From NCBI GenBank assembly GCA_947474455.1, contig CANJIL010000007.1, positions 42,837-106,836 of the forward strand: a stretch of 64,000 nucleotides of DNA, written 5' to 3'. Position numbers and translations under genes: made by a program. A model generated the notes under the pieces. That model made no database searches. It was not told where the DNA came from and saw only the letters and a program-made list of their open reading frames with translations. This DNA comes from Hyphomonadaceae bacterium. GTDB lineage: Bacteria > Pseudomonadota > Alphaproteobacteria > Caulobacterales > Hyphomonadaceae. Shown one piece after another: positions 49,543-58,830 of the stretch (its first letter is position 1; the number at the start of each line of letters is the position of its first letter).

Positions 49543-52008
49543 ATGAGCAAGCTCATGCTGATCGACGCCACCCACCCGGAGGAGACCCGGGTGGCCGTCG
49601 TTTCAAACGGCCAGATCGAAGACTTTGACTTCGAAGCTCGAAACAAGCGCCAGCTTCGCGGCAATATCTATCTAGCCAAGGTCACTCGGGTCGAGCCTTC
49701 GCTGCAGGCTGCGTTCGTCGACTACGGCGGCAATCGCCACGGCTTCCTGGCCTTCTCCGAGATCCACCCGGACTACTACCAGATCCCCAAAGAGGATCGC
49801 GAAGCCCTGCTGGCGGAAGCTGATCAGGAAGATGACTCCGAGTCCTCCGCCGATGGCGAAGAAGAGGATGACGAAGACGCTGAAGAGGCCGAAGAGCGCC
49901 AGCAGAACCGCCGCAACAACCTCTTCCAGCGCAAGTACAAGATTCAGGAAGTAATCCGCCGCCGGCAGGTGATGCTCGTGCAGGTGGTCAAGGAAGAACG
50001 CGGCAACAAGGGCGCGGCCCTCACGACCTATCTCTCGCTCGCGGGCCGTTACTGCGTGCTGATGCCGAACACTTCACGCGGCGGCGGCATCTCCCGGAAG
50101 ATCACCAACGCTTCGGACCGCAAACGCCTGAAGGCCATCACGTCGGAGTTCGATGTTCCGCGCGGCGCCGGCCTGATCGTGCGCACCGCGGGCGCCAAGC
50201 GCACCAAGACGGAAATCCGTCGCGACTTCGAATATCTCACCAAGCTTTGGCAGCAGATCGTCGGCAAGACGATGGAGTCCATGGCGCCAGCCCTCATTCA
50301 CGAGGAAGGGCATCTAGTCCTGCGCGCCGTGCGGGATCTCTACGACAAGGATGTCGAGCGCATTATCGTCGAGGGCGACGAGGCCTATAACGAGGCGCGC
50401 ACCTTTGTAAAAATGCTGATGCCTTCCCATACGCGGAAGGTCGTGCAGCACGAGGACAACGGTCCGCTTTTCGTGATGACGGGCGTTGAAGATCAGCTTG
50501 AAGGCATCTATTCTCCGACCGTGCAGCTTCCTTCTGGCGGCTACATCGTCATCAACCAGACCGAAGCGCTGGTGGCGATTGACGTGAACTCCGGCAAGGC
50601 GACCCGCGAGCGGAACGTCGAAGCCACCGCCCTGAAAACAAACATGGAAGCAGCGGCCGAAGCCTGCCGCCAGATGCGCCTGCGTGACCTTGCCGGCCTC
50701 ATCGTGATCGATTTCATCGATATGGAGGACAACAAGAACAACCGTGCTGTCGAAAAGAAGATGAAAGACGCGCTGAAGATCGACCGGGCGCGCGTGCAGA
50801 CTGGCCGCATCTCGCAGTTCGGTTTGTTTGAAATCTCTCGTCAGCGGCGTCGCGCCGGCGTACTCGAACTTTCCTCGGAGCCTTGTGACCATTGCGGCGG
50901 AACAGGACGCATGCGTTCGATCGAGAGCGCAGCAATCCAGCTCTTGCGTACTATCGAGGCGCGCGCCGCCGACGACCGCATCGAGAGCGTGCATGTCGAT
51001 GCGGCGCCGGAGGTCGCGCTTTATCTGCTCAACGAGAAACGCTCTTCTATCGCAGCGATCGAGGCCGATTGTCATGTCAGCGTCCGCATCGAAGCTGACG
51101 AGGAACTCAAGGCCGGCGAATTCAAGATCGAGGGCCGGGCTGAAGGAAACGTTGTCCAACCGCGGCCGATGCAGCCCATCGACCTTCGCAAGCTGAAACC
51201 CCTGCCGCCGCCGGCGCCGGATGAGATTGAGGATGAGGAAGACGAAATTGTCGACGACTCTGACGATGAGTCCGAGGACGATCAAGAAGGCCGCGATCAC
51301 GAAGACGAAGAAGGCGACTCCGAAGAGGACTCGAGTTCGGACGCCGATGACGATGATGACGAAGATCGTAGCCCTCGGGGCCGCCGGGGCCGCAGAGGAG
51401 GTCGGCGCCGCCGCACCGGAGGCCGCGACAACGTGCGCGAAATGTCCGGGATGGAGATTGTCGAACCTTCCGAGGAAACGACGCCGATCGCTGCGCGCGA
51501 CGACGGCGGACGTGACGACGGGCGCGGCAGGGGCGGGCGCCGTCGGCGTCGCGGCGGGCGGGACCGGGATCGCGGCGAGCGCAACCGGATACCCGATATC
51601 GCGGCGGACGGCGGCGAAATGCTTGACGCAATCGCGTCTGCACCTTTCCTTATGGTCGTGACGCCGCAGGAGGCGCAGGACGCAGCCGACGCTCCGGATC
51701 TGGCCGCGGAACGGGCCAGCGCAAACGAAATGCCGTTCGAGACATCAGCAGTGGGGGCAGTTCCGGTGTTCGAAATTCCCCCGGAAAGCGCGCCGGAGCC
51801 CCAGGAAACGCAGGCGACTGAACACGAAATCGCCGCAAGCGAGCCGGAAGCTCCGAAAGTCGATGAACCTGTGGAGCAATCCGTCACTGAGTCTGCACAG
51901 GCTGAGGTGAAACGGCACGCCATACACGGCACGCCGGAAGAACCTGCCCCTGTATCGGATACGCCTCCCCGCAAGATGGGCTGGTGGAACCGCCGCAAGG
52001 CCGGCTGA
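49543..52008 (+). CDS. rne: ribonuclease E
   Basis: An 821-aa endoribonuclease, core of the RNA degradosome. The S1 domain is interrupted by an acidic insert at about residues 90-122 ('DQEDDSESSADGEEEDDEDA'), as described for Caulobacter-type RNase E. Catalytic domain: 'INQTEALVAIDVNSGKATRE' and 'LRDLAGLIVIDFIDMEDNKN'. Zinc-link Cys are 448/451 in 'SEPCDHCGGTGRM'. The C-terminal third is disordered: an acidic run (about 565-610), an Arg-rich RNA-binding patch 'RGRRGRRGGRRRRTGGRD', a second one, and a terminal 'KMGWWNRRKAG', matching the Gly-Trp-Trp PNPase-binding motif. Confidence 0.96.
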   Translation: MSKLMLIDATHPEETRVAVVSNGQIEDFDFEARNKRQLRGNIYLAKVTRVEPSLQAAFVDYGGNRHGFLAFSEIHPDYYQIPKEDREALLAEADQEDDSESSADGEEEDDEDAEEAEERQQNRRNNLFQRKYKIQEVIRRRQVMLVQVVKEERGNKGAALTTYLSLAGRYCVLMPNTSRGGGISRKITNASDRKRLKAITSEFDVPRGAGLIVRTAGAKRTKTEIRRDFEYLTKLWQQIVGKTMESMAPALIHEEGHLVLRAVRDLYDKDVERIIVEGDEAYNEARTFVKMLMPSHTRKVVQHEDNGPLFVMTGVEDQLEGIYSPTVQLPSGGYIVINQTEALVAIDVNSGKATRERNVEATALKTNMEAAAEACRQMRLRDLAGLIVIDFIDMEDNKNNRAVEKKMKDALKIDRARVQTGRISQFGLFEISRQRRRAGVLELSSEPCDHCGGTGRMRSIESAAIQLLRTIEARAADDRIESVHVDAAPEVALYLLNEKRSSIAAIEADCHVSVRIEADEELKAGEFKIEGRAEGNVVQPRPMQPIDLRKLKPLPPPAPDEIEDEEDEIVDDSDDESEDDQEGRDHEDEEGDSEEDSSSDADDDDDEDRSPRGRRGRRGGRRRRTGGRDNVREMSGMEIVEPSEETTPIAARDDGGRDDGRGRGGRRRRRGGRDRDRGERNRIPDIAADGGEMLDAIASAPFLMVVTPQEAQDAADAPDLAAERASANEMPFETSAVGAVPVFEIPPESAPEPQETQATEHEIAASEPEAPKVDEPVEQSVTESAQAEVKRHAIHGTPEEPAPVSDTPPRKMGWWNRRKAG

Positions 52009-52106
52009 AACCGGTCGAGCAGCAGCCGGACCAGTCGTGCAGAAATGCTTCTCGCGGGCGGACTATGGCTTGTCCATGGGCGGACCGGACTGAAGGAGAC
52101 GTTCGA

Positions 52107-53495
52107 ATGGGCGTTATGAATCGTGTCCTGCGTGCGGTCGCTGGCCCGGTGCTCGCGCTTGCTCTGCCCTTCGGCGCATCGGCGCAGGGTTTGATCCGCG
52201 ACGCCGAAATCGAGCATATCCTGCGAGCGTATGCTGACCCGCTTTTCGATGCTGCCGGCCTGCGGCCTCCAGACGTGAACATCTACATCGTGCAGGACGA
52301 TACGCTTAACGCATTCGTGGCAGCCGGACAGAACCTCTTCCTACACACCGGCCTAATCATGGAGACCAAGACCCCTGAAGAGCTCAAGGGCGTTATCGCG
52401 CATGAAACCGGCCACATAGCGGGTGGTCACAACGTTACGCGCGAAGCTGCCATGGGGGCCGCCAGCGGAACCTCCCTTATCACTATGGGCCTTGGAGCGC
52501 TCGCCCTGTTCGCCGGTGCGCCAGATGCCGCACTCGCGTTGTTTGGGAGCGCCGGCCAGTTCGGCCTGATGACCATTTTCAAGTTCACGCGGGCGGAAGA
52601 AAGCTCCGCCGACCAGTATGGCTTGGACTTTTTGGAGAAGACCGGCCAGTCGGCCGACGGCCTGGTCACGTTCATGGAACACTTCAGATACGAAGAGCTG
52701 ATGTCGGAAAGCCGCCGCGATCCCTATTTCCGCTCTCACCCCATCTCGAGCAACCGCATCGCTGCATTGTCGCGTCGCGCGGCGACTATTACGGCGAAGT
52801 CGAAACCGCAAAGTCAGGAAGCGATCGACCAACTCGCCATGATGAAAGCGAAACTCGTGGGGTTCATCGGGCCTGCGACCCGTGTTGCAATCCGCTACCC
52901 GGCGAGCGACCAGTCCATTCCGGCTAAATACGCACGCGCGATAGCAGCTTACCGGGCAGTCGATATCAAGGCGGCGCTCAAGCTGACCCAGGAGCTGATC
53001 GATTGCGATCCCAGCAATCCGTACTTCCAAGAGCTGAAGGGCCAGATTCTTTTCGAAAGCGGAAAGTCGGCGGAGTCCGTGGAGCCTCACCGCAAGTCTG
53101 TAGAGCTGGCGCCCCAGCATGCGTTGCTTAAGGTCAACCTAGCCCGGTCGCTGATTGGAACGAAAGTACCTGAAAATCTCAACGAGGCGGAAGGGCTTCT
53201 CATCGACGCTCTGGCGCTTGAGCACGACAATGCCTTCGCTTGGAACCAGCTGGCCGTCGTTTATGCACAGCAGGGCAGGATCGGAGATGCTGACCTTGCG
53301 ACAGCCGAGGAAGCCTATCAGGTCGGTAATTTGAGCCGCGCCCACATTTTCGCTCGCCGCGCACGCGACAAGCTGAAGCTGGACACGCCGAACGGCCAGC
53401 GCGCTGACGATATCATGGCCCTTTCGGACCCCCGCAACCAACCCCGCCGGTCGGGTCCGGGGCTGGCGAGGACGGCGTTACACACCCAACATTGA
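52107..53495 (+). CDS. periplasmic M48 metalloprotease with TPR domain (BepA-like)
   Basis: 462 aa from the ATG at 52107, which has AAGGAG 8 nt upstream; a longer frame from 51984 overlaps rne and is rejected. A signal peptide ('MNRVLRAVAGPVLALALPFG', cleaved after A-S-A) is followed by an M48 protease domain with HETGH at 99-103 and the third zinc ligand Glu164 or Glu165 in 'RAEESSADQYGLDF'. The C-terminal 200 residues form TPR-like helices ('ALKLTQELIDCDPSNPYFQE', 'EHDNAFAWNQLAVVYAQQGR'). By analogy with BepA it may act on outer-membrane protein assembly quality control. It precedes a DsbA-like gene, consistent with envelope folding. Confidence 0.93.
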   Translation: MGVMNRVLRAVAGPVLALALPFGASAQGLIRDAEIEHILRAYADPLFDAAGLRPPDVNIYIVQDDTLNAFVAAGQNLFLHTGLIMETKTPEELKGVIAHETGHIAGGHNVTREAAMGAASGTSLITMGLGALALFAGAPDAALALFGSAGQFGLMTIFKFTRAEESSADQYGLDFLEKTGQSADGLVTFMEHFRYEELMSESRRDPYFRSHPISSNRIAALSRRAATITAKSKPQSQEAIDQLAMMKAKLVGFIGPATRVAIRYPASDQSIPAKYARAIAAYRAVDIKAALKLTQELIDCDPSNPYFQELKGQILFESGKSAESVEPHRKSVELAPQHALLKVNLARSLIGTKVPENLNEAEGLLIDALALEHDNAFAWNQLAVVYAQQGRIGDADLATAEEAYQVGNLSRAHIFARRARDKLKLDTPNGQRADDIMALSDPRNQPRRSGPGLARTALHTQH

Positions 53496-53568
53496 TGATG
53501 GATTCTGCTCAAATCGGACCATATTCCATCCAGAACAAGCGGGCTTTTGACCCGAAAGGACCTGCCGG

Positions 53569-54330
53569 ATGCGCTTCCAGATCACGACGGCCGTTGCAGC
53601 GGCGCTTGCTTTCACCGCCTGCTCGGGCGGCCAGGGCCAAAGTAACGTGAAAGCGCCGGATAGCGTCGCCGGGCTCACCAAGGCTCAGGTCGAGGCCATC
53701 GTGAAGGAATACCTGATGCGGGAGCCGGTCATTCTCGCGGAGGCCTTCGGCGAACTTCAGCGCCGCGAGGACCAGCAGCATATCGCAGCGACTGAAGCCA
53801 ACTGGGCCAAGCTGGCTTCTGTGAAAGCGAACGACCCGACGCTCGGGCCGGCGGATGCGCCGATCACCATCGTCGAATTCACCGACTACAATTGCGGTTT
53901 CTGCAAAGCCGCGACCCCGTGGGTGATGAACCAGGTGGATGACCGTAAGGGCGACATCCGCGTGATCATCAAGGAGTCCGCCGTGCGGGGCCCCAACTCT
54001 GAGCTGGCCGCCGCAGCCGCGCTCGCCGCCCAGAGGCAGGGCAAGTATCGCGAGATGCACGTCGCCCTGATGAAAGTGCCGGCCAACGCCTACACCTCCG
54101 AAAACATCGAAAAGATAGCGAAGTCGGTCGGACTCGATCTCGCGCGTTTCAATCAGGACATGCAGAGCAGGGAAGTGAAGGATCATGTGGCGGCCACGAC
54201 CAACATGTTTGGTCAGGTCGGCCTGCAGGGGACTCCGAGCTTTTTCATCAATGGCAAGTATGTCACCGGCTTTGACGAACAGGGACTTAACAGCCTGATC
54301 AAAGCGACGCGCGAACAGCTGAAGTCGTAG
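53569..54330 (+). CDS. DsbA-family thioredoxin-like lipoprotein
   Basis: A 253-aa exported oxidoreductase. The N-terminus 'FQITTAVAAALAFTACSGG' has a plausible lipobox (F-T-A-C). A helical stretch ('AQVEAIVKEYLMREPVILAE') precedes a thioredoxin fold with the active site C109-G-F-C112 in 'FTDYNCGFCKAATPW', an inserted helical domain, and the cis-Pro loop 'LQGTPSFFINGKYVTGFDEQ'. The family (COG1651) covers disulphide oxidases and isomerases. Co-directional with the M48 protease 73 nt upstream. Its stop is 1 nt from the convergent thiG stop. Confidence 0.93.
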   Translation: MRFQITTAVAAALAFTACSGGQGQSNVKAPDSVAGLTKAQVEAIVKEYLMREPVILAEAFGELQRREDQQHIAATEANWAKLASVKANDPTLGPADAPITIVEFTDYNCGFCKAATPWVMNQVDDRKGDIRVIIKESAVRGPNSELAAAAALAAQRQGKYREMHVALMKVPANAYTSENIEKIAKSVGLDLARFNQDMQSREVKDHVAATTNMFGQVGLQGTPSFFINGKYVTGFDEQGLNSLIKATREQLKS

Positions 54331-54331
54331 G

Positions 54332-55123
54332 CTAGATCAGTCCGCCCAGCGGGCTGGATGGATCGGCATAGCGTTTCTTCGGCATCCGGCCCGCGAGATA
54401 GGCTTCGCGACCTGCAATGACTGCGTGCTTCATCGCGCGGGCCATGCGAACGGGATCCTTCGCCGCCGCAATCGCGGTATTCATCAGCACGCCATCGACG
54501 CCAAGCTCCATTGCGATTGCTGCGTCCGATGCCGTGCCGACGCCGGCGTCCACGATAACAGGCACCCTCGCCCGCTCAACGATAAGGCGGATGTTGACGG
54601 GGTTCTGCACGCCGAGGCCCGAGCCGATCAGCGAGCCAAGGGGCATGATCGCGCAGCAGCCCGCGTCTTCCAGCTTGCGCGCGTAAACCGGATCGTCGGA
54701 GCAGTAGACCATCACGTCGAAGCCGTCTGCGATAAGCGCTTTCGCGGCCTTCAGCGTCTCTTCCATCTCAGGATAGAGCGTCTTCTGATCGGCCAGAACT
54801 TCCAGCTTCACCAGCGACCATCCGCCGGCCTCGCGCGCCAGCCTCAACGTCCGAACGGCCTCGTCTGCCGTGTAACATCCCGCCGTGTTCGGCAGGTAGG
54901 TGAAACGCCTCGGATTGAGATGGTCGATCAGCCGGTCGGAAGTCTTGTCCATGACGTTCACACGACGAAGTGCGACCGTGACGATTTCCGCGCCCGCAGC
55001 CTCTGCAGCTTCCGCGTTCTGGGCGTAGCTGGCGTACTTGCCGGTGCCTACGATCAGGCGGGACGTGTAGGCCTTGCCCGCTATGACCAGTTTATCACTG
55101 CCTGGACCTGAGGACTCGGGCAT
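54332..55123 (-). CDS. thiG: thiazole synthase ThiG
   Basis: A TIM-barrel enzyme of 263 aa that condenses deoxyxylulose 5-phosphate, dehydroglycine and ThiS thiocarboxylate into the thiazole of thiamine. The family start '[16 protein letters not shown]', the Schiff-base Lys in '[17 protein letters not shown]' and phosphate-binding segments '[16 protein letters not shown]' and '[20 protein letters not shown]' are visible. The start overlaps the thiS stop by one base (TGATG). Confidence 0.95.
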   Translation of the reverse strand: MPESSGPGSDKLVIAGKAYTSRLIVGTGKYASYAQNAEAAEAAGAEIVTVALRRVNVMDKTSDRLIDHLNPRRFTYLPNTAGCYTADEAVRTLRLAREAGGWSLVKLEVLADQKTLYPEMEETLKAAKALIADGFDVMVYCSDDPVYARKLEDAGCCAIMPLGSLIGSGLGVQNPVNIRLIVERARVPVIVDAGVGTASDAAIAMELGVDGVLMNTAIAAAKDPVRMARAMKHAVIAGREAYLAGRMPKKRYADPSSPLGGLI

Positions 55124-55323
55124 CAGCCCCCTCCCACAAACTGAACAATTTCGATCCGGTCGCCCTCAGCGAGAAGCGTCGTTGTATACAGGGACCGAGG
55201 CACGATTTCCCGGTTGCGTTCTATCGCTACGCCCTTCTGGGGTAGGTCCAACTGGTCGAGGAGGACGGCAATTGTTGCCGCTTTGGGGGCGGTGGCCGGC
55301 TCGCCATTCAGGAGTAAGTTCAT
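55123..55323 (-). CDS. thiS: sulfur carrier protein ThiS
   Basis: A 66-aa ubiquitin-like sulfur carrier with '[20 protein letters not shown]' and '[15 protein letters not shown]', ending in Gly-Gly-Gly. The C-terminal glycine is thiocarboxylated and gives its sulfur to ThiG. It is the first gene of a two-gene thiS-thiG unit. No thiamine pyrophosphate riboswitch could be recognised in the 100-nt spacer upstream. ThiF, ThiO and ThiE are not in this window. Confidence 0.93.
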   Translation of the reverse strand: MNLLLNGEPATAPKAATIAVLLDQLDLPQKGVAIERNREIVPRSLYTTTLLAEGDRIEIVQFVGGG

Positions 55324-55424
55324 TTCGTTGTCTCAGGCATTTGATCCTGCTCAGGATTCGCCTATGCATTCTGCGCCCGGGCGGACGTTTGGTGTTAGGA
55401 ACGCTCGCGGATAAAAGGTCTTTG

Positions 55425-55874
55425 ATGAGCTTGACCATCTACTGCCTTAACGGCCCGAATCTCAACCTGCTGGGCGAGCGCGAGCCTACCATCTACGGCA
55501 AGGCGACGCTCGCCGATCTTGAGAAACTGTCGCAAACGGTCGCCGCCACCATTGGCGCAAGGCTGGTTTTCCGTCAGTCGAACCACGAAGGCGACCTTGT
55601 GGATTGGGTACAGGAAGCACGTAGACAGGCCGGCGCCTTGGTCATAAACGCGGGCGGCTATACCCACACCTCGGTCGCCCTCCACGACGCGCTCAAGGTG
55701 TTGACCATACCAGTTGTGGAAGTGCATCTCAGCAATCCTGGGATTCGAGAGGAATTCAGGCACAAGAGCCTGGTTTCGCCCGCCGCCTCCGGTGTTATCG
55801 CCGGCTTCGGCTCCCTTGGATACCGCTTGGCCATCGAGGCTGCAGCGGCGCTTGCTGACCAGAAGAGAGTTTGA
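55425..55874 (+). CDS. aroQ: type II 3-dehydroquinate dehydratase
   Basis: Third step of the shikimate pathway, 149 aa. The start at ATG 55425, with AAAGG 7 nt upstream, gives the family N-terminus '[20 protein letters not shown]'; upstream in-frame codons fall in the divergent thiS leader. Catalytic features: Tyr in '[10 protein letters not shown]', '[17 protein letters not shown]', '[16 protein letters not shown]' and '[19 protein letters not shown]'. It directly precedes accB, an arrangement common in alphaproteobacteria. Confidence 0.96.
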   Translation: MSLTIYCLNGPNLNLLGEREPTIYGKATLADLEKLSQTVAATIGARLVFRQSNHEGDLVDWVQEARRQAGALVINAGGYTHTSVALHDALKVLTIPVVEVHLSNPGIREEFRHKSLVSPAASGVIAGFGSLGYRLAIEAAAALADQKRV

Positions 55875-55878
55875 CGAC

Positions 55879-56358
55879 ATGGCCGACAAGCCTTCCGAAA
55901 AGAATGGCAGGTTCGACACCGGTTTGATCCGCGAGCTCGCGGCGATCCTGCAGGAAGCTGACCTTGGCGAGATCGAGATCGAACAGGGCGGCCTGCGCAT
56001 CAAGGTGGTGAAGCCCGAAGCGAAAACCATGCACATCGCCCAGGGCTATGCCCCCGCTCCTGCAGCGGCCCCGGCGGCGGCCGGTGCAACCGCGCTGGCG
56101 ACCAAGGCGTCATTGCGTGACCACCCGGGCGCTGTGAAGTCGCCCATGGTCGGTACGGTCTATCTTCAGGCCGAAGAAGGCGCTCCGAAATTCGTGACGG
56201 TCGGCGACACCGTAAATGCGGGCCAAACGCTCGTGCTTGTTGAAGCCATGAAGACATTCAATCCGGTCGCGGCGACGCGCGCCGGCAAGATCATGCAAAT
56301 CCTGATCGACAACCAACAGCCGGTGGAATTCGGTGAACCCCTCGTCATTATCGAATAG
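55879..56358 (+). CDS. accB: biotin carboxyl carrier protein of acetyl-CoA carboxylase
   Basis: 159 aa carrying the biotin that moves carboxyl groups between AccC and the AccA/AccD transferase in fatty-acid synthesis. The N-terminal region ('FDTGLIRELAAILQEADLGE') is followed by an Ala/Pro-rich linker ('APAPAAAPAAAGATALA') and a biotinyl domain with the target Lys125 in 'VEAMKTFN' and the protruding-thumb sequence before it. The start ATG at 55879 lies 4 nt after the aroQ stop. The likely modifying enzyme, BirA, is encoded at 4605-5366. Confidence 0.96.
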   Translation: MADKPSEKNGRFDTGLIRELAAILQEADLGEIEIEQGGLRIKVVKPEAKTMHIAQGYAPAPAAAPAAAGATALATKASLRDHPGAVKSPMVGTVYLQAEEGAPKFVTVGDTVNAGQTLVLVEAMKTFNPVAATRAGKIMQILIDNQQPVEFGEPLVIIE

Positions 56359-56367
56359 CGCACAGCT

Positions 56368-57726
56368 ATGTTCGACAAGATTCTCATAGCAAACCGGGGC
56401 GAGATTGCTCTCCGCGTGCACCGCGCATGCAAGGAGATGGGCATCCACACGGTGGCCATCCATTCCGAGGCTGACCGCAACGCCATGCACGTCCGCCTCG
56501 CCGACGAGAGCGTGTGCGTAGGCCCGGCGTCCGCCGCGAAGTCCTATCTCAACATCCCCGCCATCATCACTGCTGCGAAGATCACTGGCGCGCAGGCGAT
56601 CCATCCCGGTTACGGTTTTCTGTCGGAGAACGCCAAGTTCGCCGAGATTGTCGAGAAGAGCGGCATCACCTTCATCGGTCCGAAGCCCGAGCATATCCGT
56701 ATGATGGGTGACAAGATCACCGCCAAGGAAGCCATCTTGACGGCCGGCATCCCGGTCGTCCCCGGCTCCGACGGCGCGGTATCGACGGTTGAAGACGCCA
56801 AGGCCGCCGCAAAACGCATTGGCTATCCTGTACTGATCAAGGCGACCGCCGGTGGCGGCGGCCGCGGCATGAAGGTCGCCCGGAACGCAGAGGAACTTGA
56901 GGTTGCCTGGTCGACAGCCCGCACGGAAGCCAAAACGGCTTTTGGCAACGAGGCGGTCTACATGGAGAAATATCTTGAGAAGCCACGCCACATCGAAATC
57001 CAGGTCGTGGCGGACAGCCAAGGCAATGTCATACATCTCGGCGAACGAGACTGCTCGCTGCAACGCCGCCACCAGAAGGTTTTCGAGGAAGCCCCCTCGC
57101 CTGTCATCGACGCAGCCGCCCGCGCGGCCATCGGCAAGACGGTCACAACCGCAATCAAAAAGCTTGGCTATCTCGGCGTTGGGACGATCGAGTTTCTGTA
57201 CGAGGGTGGCGAGTTCTATTTCATCGAAATGAACACGCGGCTGCAGGTCGAGCATCCCGTCACGGAGATGATCACGCGGGTCGATCTCGTGCAGGAACAG
57301 ATCCGCATCGCCGCCGGCAAGGAACTGTCGCTGAAGCAGAAGGATGTGGTGATCGAAGGCCACGCCATCGAGTGCCGCATCAATGCAGAAAACCCGGAAA
57401 CATTTACGCCTTCACCCGGCCTAATATCCGACTTTCACGCGCCCGGCGGCCTCGGCGTCAGACTCGATAGCGCGGTTTACTCCGGCTATCGCGTGCCGCC
57501 CCATTACGACAGTCTCATCGGCAAACTGATCGTGCATGCACCGACGCGCGCCGAAGCAATCGCGCGCCTGCGCCGCGCGCTCGGCGAAATGGTGGTCGGC
57601 GGCGTCGAGACCACGCTGCCCCTGCACATGCGGCTGGTCGACAACAAAGACATTCAAAAGGGCGACTACGACATCCATTGGCTGGAAAACTTCCTGAAGT
57701 CGACCAAGGATCCGAAGAAAGGATAA
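56368..57726 (+). CDS. accC: biotin carboxylase subunit of acetyl-CoA carboxylase
   Basis: A 452-aa ATP-grasp enzyme that carboxylates biotin on AccB using bicarbonate. The N-terminal '[20 protein letters not shown]', the glycine-rich ATP loop '[20 protein letters not shown]', '[20 protein letters not shown]', '[17 protein letters not shown]' and '[20 protein letters not shown]' are all intact. It starts 9 nt after accB and ends 4 nt before aat. Length is normal. Confidence 0.97.
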   Translation: MFDKILIANRGEIALRVHRACKEMGIHTVAIHSEADRNAMHVRLADESVCVGPASAAKSYLNIPAIITAAKITGAQAIHPGYGFLSENAKFAEIVEKSGITFIGPKPEHIRMMGDKITAKEAILTAGIPVVPGSDGAVSTVEDAKAAAKRIGYPVLIKATAGGGGRGMKVARNAEELEVAWSTARTEAKTAFGNEAVYMEKYLEKPRHIEIQVVADSQGNVIHLGERDCSLQRRHQKVFEEAPSPVIDAAARAAIGKTVTTAIKKLGYLGVGTIEFLYEGGEFYFIEMNTRLQVEHPVTEMITRVDLVQEQIRIAAGKELSLKQKDVVIEGHAIECRINAENPETFTPSPGLISDFHAPGGLGVRLDSAVYSGYRVPPHYDSLIGKLIVHAPTRAEAIARLRRALGEMVVGGVETTLPLHMRLVDNKDIQKGDYDIHWLENFLKSTKDPKKG

Positions 57727-57730
57727 GGCG

Positions 57731-58426
57731 TTGAGCCGGGTGTTCGGCCCGAAGGAGTTGCTCGACTGCTACCGTCGCGGCGTGTTCCCGATGGCGGACG
57801 ACCGCGACGACCCTCGCATTTTCCTTGTCGATCCAGACCTTCGCGGCGTACTCCCGCTCGACCGCTTTCATGTCTCCAAAAGTCTGCGCAAGATGATCCG
57901 CAAGGACGTTTTCGAGATCCGCATCAACACGGCGTTCTCGCGTGTGATGGAGTTATGCGCCGAAGCAGCGCCAGACCGGCCCAGCACGTGGATCAACGCA
58001 CCGATCCTCAATCTCTATAGCGCGCTTCATCGTCTTGGGCACGCCCACAGTGTCGAGTCTTGGCTCAACGGAGAATTGGTTGGAGGATTGTACGGCGTAA
58101 GCCTGCGGGGCGCATTCTTCGGAGAAAGCATGTTCTCGCGCGCGACCGATGCATCAAAGGTCGCGCTGGCGCATCTTGTAGCGCGATTGAAATACGGAGG
58201 TTTCGTTCTGCTCGATACGCAGTTCGTGACCGAGCACCTGCTCGGCTTTGGCGTGGAGGAAATCGAACGGCAAGAGTTTACGCGCCGGCTCGAAACAGCG
58301 CTGAAAATAGAAGCTCAGTTCGGAGTCTCTGGCAGGGTTTCCGTCAGCGCGGCAGGCGGCGCTTCTGGCGTGGCTGCCGGCTGGACCGGCGCCGACGTAT
58401 TGCAGTTGATCACCCAGACATCATAG
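57731..58426 (+). CDS. aat: leucyl/phenylalanyl-tRNA-protein transferase
   Basis: A 231-aa enzyme adding Leu or Phe from tRNA to N-terminal Lys/Arg of proteins, marking them for ClpS/ClpAP (N-degron pathway). Family motifs: '[19 protein letters not shown]', '[20 protein letters not shown]', '[20 protein letters not shown]' and '[19 protein letters not shown]'. The start is TTG at 57731; GTG at 57740 is an alternative. The last 37 codons overlap the convergent DUF2155 gene on the other strand and encode a nonconserved Gly/Ala/Ser tail. Confidence 0.93.
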   Translation: MSRVFGPKELLDCYRRGVFPMADDRDDPRIFLVDPDLRGVLPLDRFHVSKSLRKMIRKDVFEIRINTAFSRVMELCAEAAPDRPSTWINAPILNLYSALHRLGHAHSVESWLNGELVGGLYGVSLRGAFFGESMFSRATDASKVALAHLVARLKYGGFVLLDTQFVTEHLLGFGVEEIERQEFTRRLETALKIEAQFGVSGRVSVSAAGGASGVAAGWTGADVLQLITQTS

Positions 58427-58830
58427 GTCGGATGCTCCAGCGCGCTGAGTCCCGGCGAGGAGGCGAACATCCAGCCCGAGAACAATAACCCATCCGGGCC
58501 GATCGGCTGCGGACCGCGATGCATCCGCGTCGTTTCAGCCGCTCGATCGGTCGTGCCGCCCTTGCTGGCGGCGGCCGTCGCATGAATTTCAAGGAATGCG
58601 GCTGATTCCGGCGTATCTTCCGGCGGCGCTTGGAAGCACGCGCGCACGGTGACTTTCAGGCGGCCGAAGGTAAGCGTTTCGCCGACCTTGGCGCTGATGT
58701 CGGTAGAGTTGCCGGTGATCTTGTCGAGCGCGCGAAGCTTCACGCCGGTGCGTGGCTCCAGCGCATGTGCGCCAGCCGAGGCCAGAACAACCGCTGCCGT
58801 GGCAAGCGTGAATCGAATGAAGCGTGTCAT
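58315..58830 (-). CDS. exported DUF2155 domain protein
   Basis: A 171-aa protein with a signal peptide ('[20 protein letters not shown]'). The mature domain shows the DUF2155 pattern: '[17 protein letters not shown]', '[20 protein letters not shown]', '[20 protein letters not shown]' and 'YDVWVINC', where most family members end. A further Pro/Ala/Thr tail of about 25 residues is encoded antisense to the 3' end of aat. The family is restricted mostly to alphaproteobacteria and sits by aat/accC; the function is unknown. The ATG overlaps the mlaD-like stop (ATGA). Confidence 0.9.
   Translation of the reverse strand: MTRFIRFTLATAAVVLASAGAHALEPRTGVKLRALDKITGNSTDISAKVGETLTFGRLKVTVRACFQAPPEDTPESAAFLEIHATAAASKGGTTDRAAETTRMHRGPQPIGPDGLLFSGWMFASSPGLSALEHPTYDVWVINCNTSAPVQPAATPEAPPAALTETLPETPN

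Noticed and set aside
51297..52217. 306-codon Ser/Arg/Pro-rich minus-strand frame opposite rne
   Set aside because: It is the antisense of the Glu/Arg-rich tail of RNase E, whose biased codons suppress stops on the other strand.
55324..55424. TPP riboswitch upstream of thiS
   Set aside because: A CTGAGA is present on the minus strand, but the other conserved TPP blocks (ACCUGAUCUGGAU-like, GGGUGC) are not, and the space is only 100 nt.
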